Source: an uncultured Opitutaceae bacterium (GTDB taxonomy: Bacteria > Verrucomicrobiota > Verrucomicrobiia > Opitutales > Opitutaceae). Taken from it: a stretch of DNA of 6,666 nucleotides. Positions 6,131 through 6,666 of this stretch are shown here, in pieces. The notes below the pieces were generated by a model. It did no database searches, was not told the DNA's origin, and worked only from the letters and a program-made list of their open reading frames with translations. Position 1 is the first letter of the stretch, and each line of letters begins with the position of its first letter. A program made the position numbers and the translations under genes. The stretch spans positions 1-6,666 of the forward strand of contig CALFNJ010000465.1 of NCBI GenBank assembly GCA_937902865.1, read 5' to 3'.

Positions 6131-6142
6131 TTTTGCGCAAAA
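6131..6142. promoter_or_regulatory. 12-base palindrome upstream of gltA, candidate operator
   Basis: TTTTGCGCAAAA is a perfect palindrome whose near edge is 58 bases from the gltA ATG. GTTAAC (6125-6130), another palindrome, abuts it. The spot is where a promoter and its operator would be expected. I could not place a convincing -35/-10 pair, and no regulator is named by the sequence. Confidence 0.4.
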
Positions 6143-6183
6143 ATAAGGCCGGTACCGCCACGGTTTAGCGAAACTGTCCGCTC

Positions 6184-6214
6184 CGTTTCCGGAGAAATCA
6201 CGTTTCCGGAAAAA
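6184..6214. repeat. Tandem 14-base direct repeat upstream of gltA
   Basis: CGTTTCCGGAGAAA (6184-6197) and CGTTTCCGGAAAAA (6201-6214) match at 13 of 14 bases and start 17 bases apart. The second copy contains the perfect palindrome TTTCCGGAAA; the first has one mismatch in it. Two near-palindromic boxes about 110-140 bases upstream of the gltA start would suit a dimeric regulator binding in tandem. Confidence 0.5.
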
Positions 6215-6252
6215 ATCTCAAAGCCCAGTTTTCAAATGCCAAAAACGGCGAC

Positions 6253-6279
6253 CAACCTTGGCATCTCTGTGGTGAAATT
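6253..6279 (-). repeat. ACCACAGAGATGCCAAGG-type intergenic sequence
   Basis: On the minus strand this reads TTTCACCACAGAGATGCCAAGG, the same style as the CACAGAGGCGC stretch at 4157-4180. It is a single, degenerate copy. Flanking it are AACCTT (6254-6259) and AAGGTT (6283-6288), which could pair, and the near-identical decamers GCGACCAACC and GCGACCAGCC (6248-6257, 6291-6300). No gene is visible here. Confidence 0.3.
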
Positions 6280-6305
6280 CCGAAGGTTCAGCGACCAGCC
6301 GGAGA

Positions 6306-6386
6306 TTGGCCGCGAAAAGGCGCGGAACTCGCAAAACCGATCCGCTGCCGATCCTTTTTGCGAATTCTGCGCCTTTTCGCGGCCAA
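6306..6386. repeat. Long inverted repeat, 31-base arms (hairpin element 1)
   Basis: The left arm (6306-6336) begins TTGGCCGCGAAAAGGCGC, and its reverse complement is found at 6356-6386 with 29 of 31 bases matching. The 19-base loop contains CGATCC twice. The stem is far longer than a normal terminator and lacks a T-tract. It carries no open frame of its own. It resembles a REP/MITE-like hairpin element, but no flanking target-site duplication is evident. Confidence 0.75.
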
Positions 6387-6433
6387 CCGGATCGGCCCTG
6401 CCCTGCTTTCCGGCGCTTGCCGGCCTGTAGCCA

Positions 6434-6510
6434 AGGTGGCCGTCGACCTCCGGGCGGCGGTTCCGATTTCGCGGCATCCAATTCCGTCGCCCGGAGGTCG
6501 ACGGCCACCT
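6434..6510. repeat. Long inverted repeat, 27-base arms (hairpin element 2)
   Basis: The left arm (6434-6460) begins AGGTGGCCGTCGACCTCCGG and returns inverted at 6484-6510 with 26 of 27 bases matching; the loop is 23 bases. Each arm contains the GTCGAC palindrome. The element starts 17 bases after the hisH stop, so it might also shape the hisH transcript end, though no T-tract follows. It is separated from element 1 by 47 bases and shares no obvious sequence with it. Confidence 0.75.
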
Positions 6511-6526
6511 GGAGACCGGCAAACCC

Positions 6527-6666
6527 TCAGCGGGCCACCGCTTTTTCCGCTCCAGCGACCGCCGCGAAATTACGGTAGATCTGCAGGCCCTTCGCCTGGC
6601 TTTTCTCCGGGTGGAACTGCGTGGCGAAGCAACGCCCACGCGCGATCGCCGCGGTAAAAGCACCAC
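6527..6666 (-). CDS. hisH: Imidazole glycerol phosphate synthase, glutamine amidotransferase subunit, C-terminal fragment
   Basis: HisH hydrolyses glutamine and passes ammonia to HisF, which makes imidazole glycerol phosphate and AICAR in histidine biosynthesis. Only the last 45 residues are in the window; the rest lies beyond the right edge. The visible part reads GAFTAAIARGRCFATQFHPEKS and then GLQIYRNFAAV. FATQFHPEKSQ carries the His and Glu of the class I amidotransferase Cys-His-Glu triad, and the GL.IYRNF ending is typical of HisH. The Cys nucleophile cannot be checked. Other class I amidotransferases share QFHPE, but AAIARG..FATQFHPEKSQ..GL..Y.NF fits HisH best. The stop is TGA at 6527-6529. 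The gene is followed by the inverted-repeat spacer, so it is probably not co-transcribed with gltA. Confidence 0.9.
   Translation of the reverse strand, partial: GAFTAAIARGRCFATQFHPEKSQAKGLQIYRNFAAVAGAEKAVAR

Noticed and set aside
6218..6508. 96-codon minus-strand open frame between hisH and gltA
   Set aside because: It runs through both inverted repeats, its translation is a by-product of their sequence, and nothing family-like is visible.

Overview
The window looks like ordinary chromosomal housekeeping DNA from a GC-rich bacterium. My best guess is a member of the Verrucomicrobiota, probably Opitutales. That guess rests on the high GC content, the scarcity of clear Shine-Dalgarno sites, the gene neighbourhood and the style of the intergenic repeats. 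It is an inference, not a database match. No mobile element, CRISPR array, tRNA, rRNA or defence system is visible.

Left block (1-3258, minus strand). This is a compact four-gene cluster transcribed right to left: pdxJ (pyridoxine 5'-phosphate synthase), acpS (holo-ACP synthase), a 199-residue single-pass membrane protein of unknown function, and nnr (bifunctional NAD(P)HX epimerase/dehydratase, cut by the left edge of the window). pdxJ/acpS and the unknown gene/nnr each overlap by 4 bases (ATGA). The acpS-to-unknown gap is about 30 bases and carries the only good ribosome binding site in the cluster. Three of the genes make or repair cofactors (PLP, the ACP phosphopantetheine arm, NAD(P)H). 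The unknown membrane protein sits inside this set.

Middle block (3259-4297). Divergent from pdxJ is one plus-strand gene for a five-to-six-helix membrane protein resembling the VC0807 family. It converges on the next minus-strand gene across about 220 bases packed with small repeats: a GC palindrome touching the stop codon, two arrays of a 7-base unit (TTGAACG/TTCAACG), and a GAGGCGCR octamer repeat.

Right block (4298-6666, minus strand). gltA (type II citrate synthase) is followed after 26 bases by a small lipoprotein gene with a BamE/SmpA-like motif. Upstream of gltA lies a 454-base non-coding stretch. Its gltA-proximal part has a 12-base palindrome and a tandem 14-base repeat that could be operators. 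Its distal part has two long inverted repeats (31- and 27-base arms). The right edge holds the last 45 codons of hisH (imidazole glycerol phosphate synthase, glutaminase subunit).

The coding genes are recognisable families. The parts least explained by known features are the intergenic repeats, the unknown membrane protein between acpS and nnr, and the lipoprotein behind gltA.
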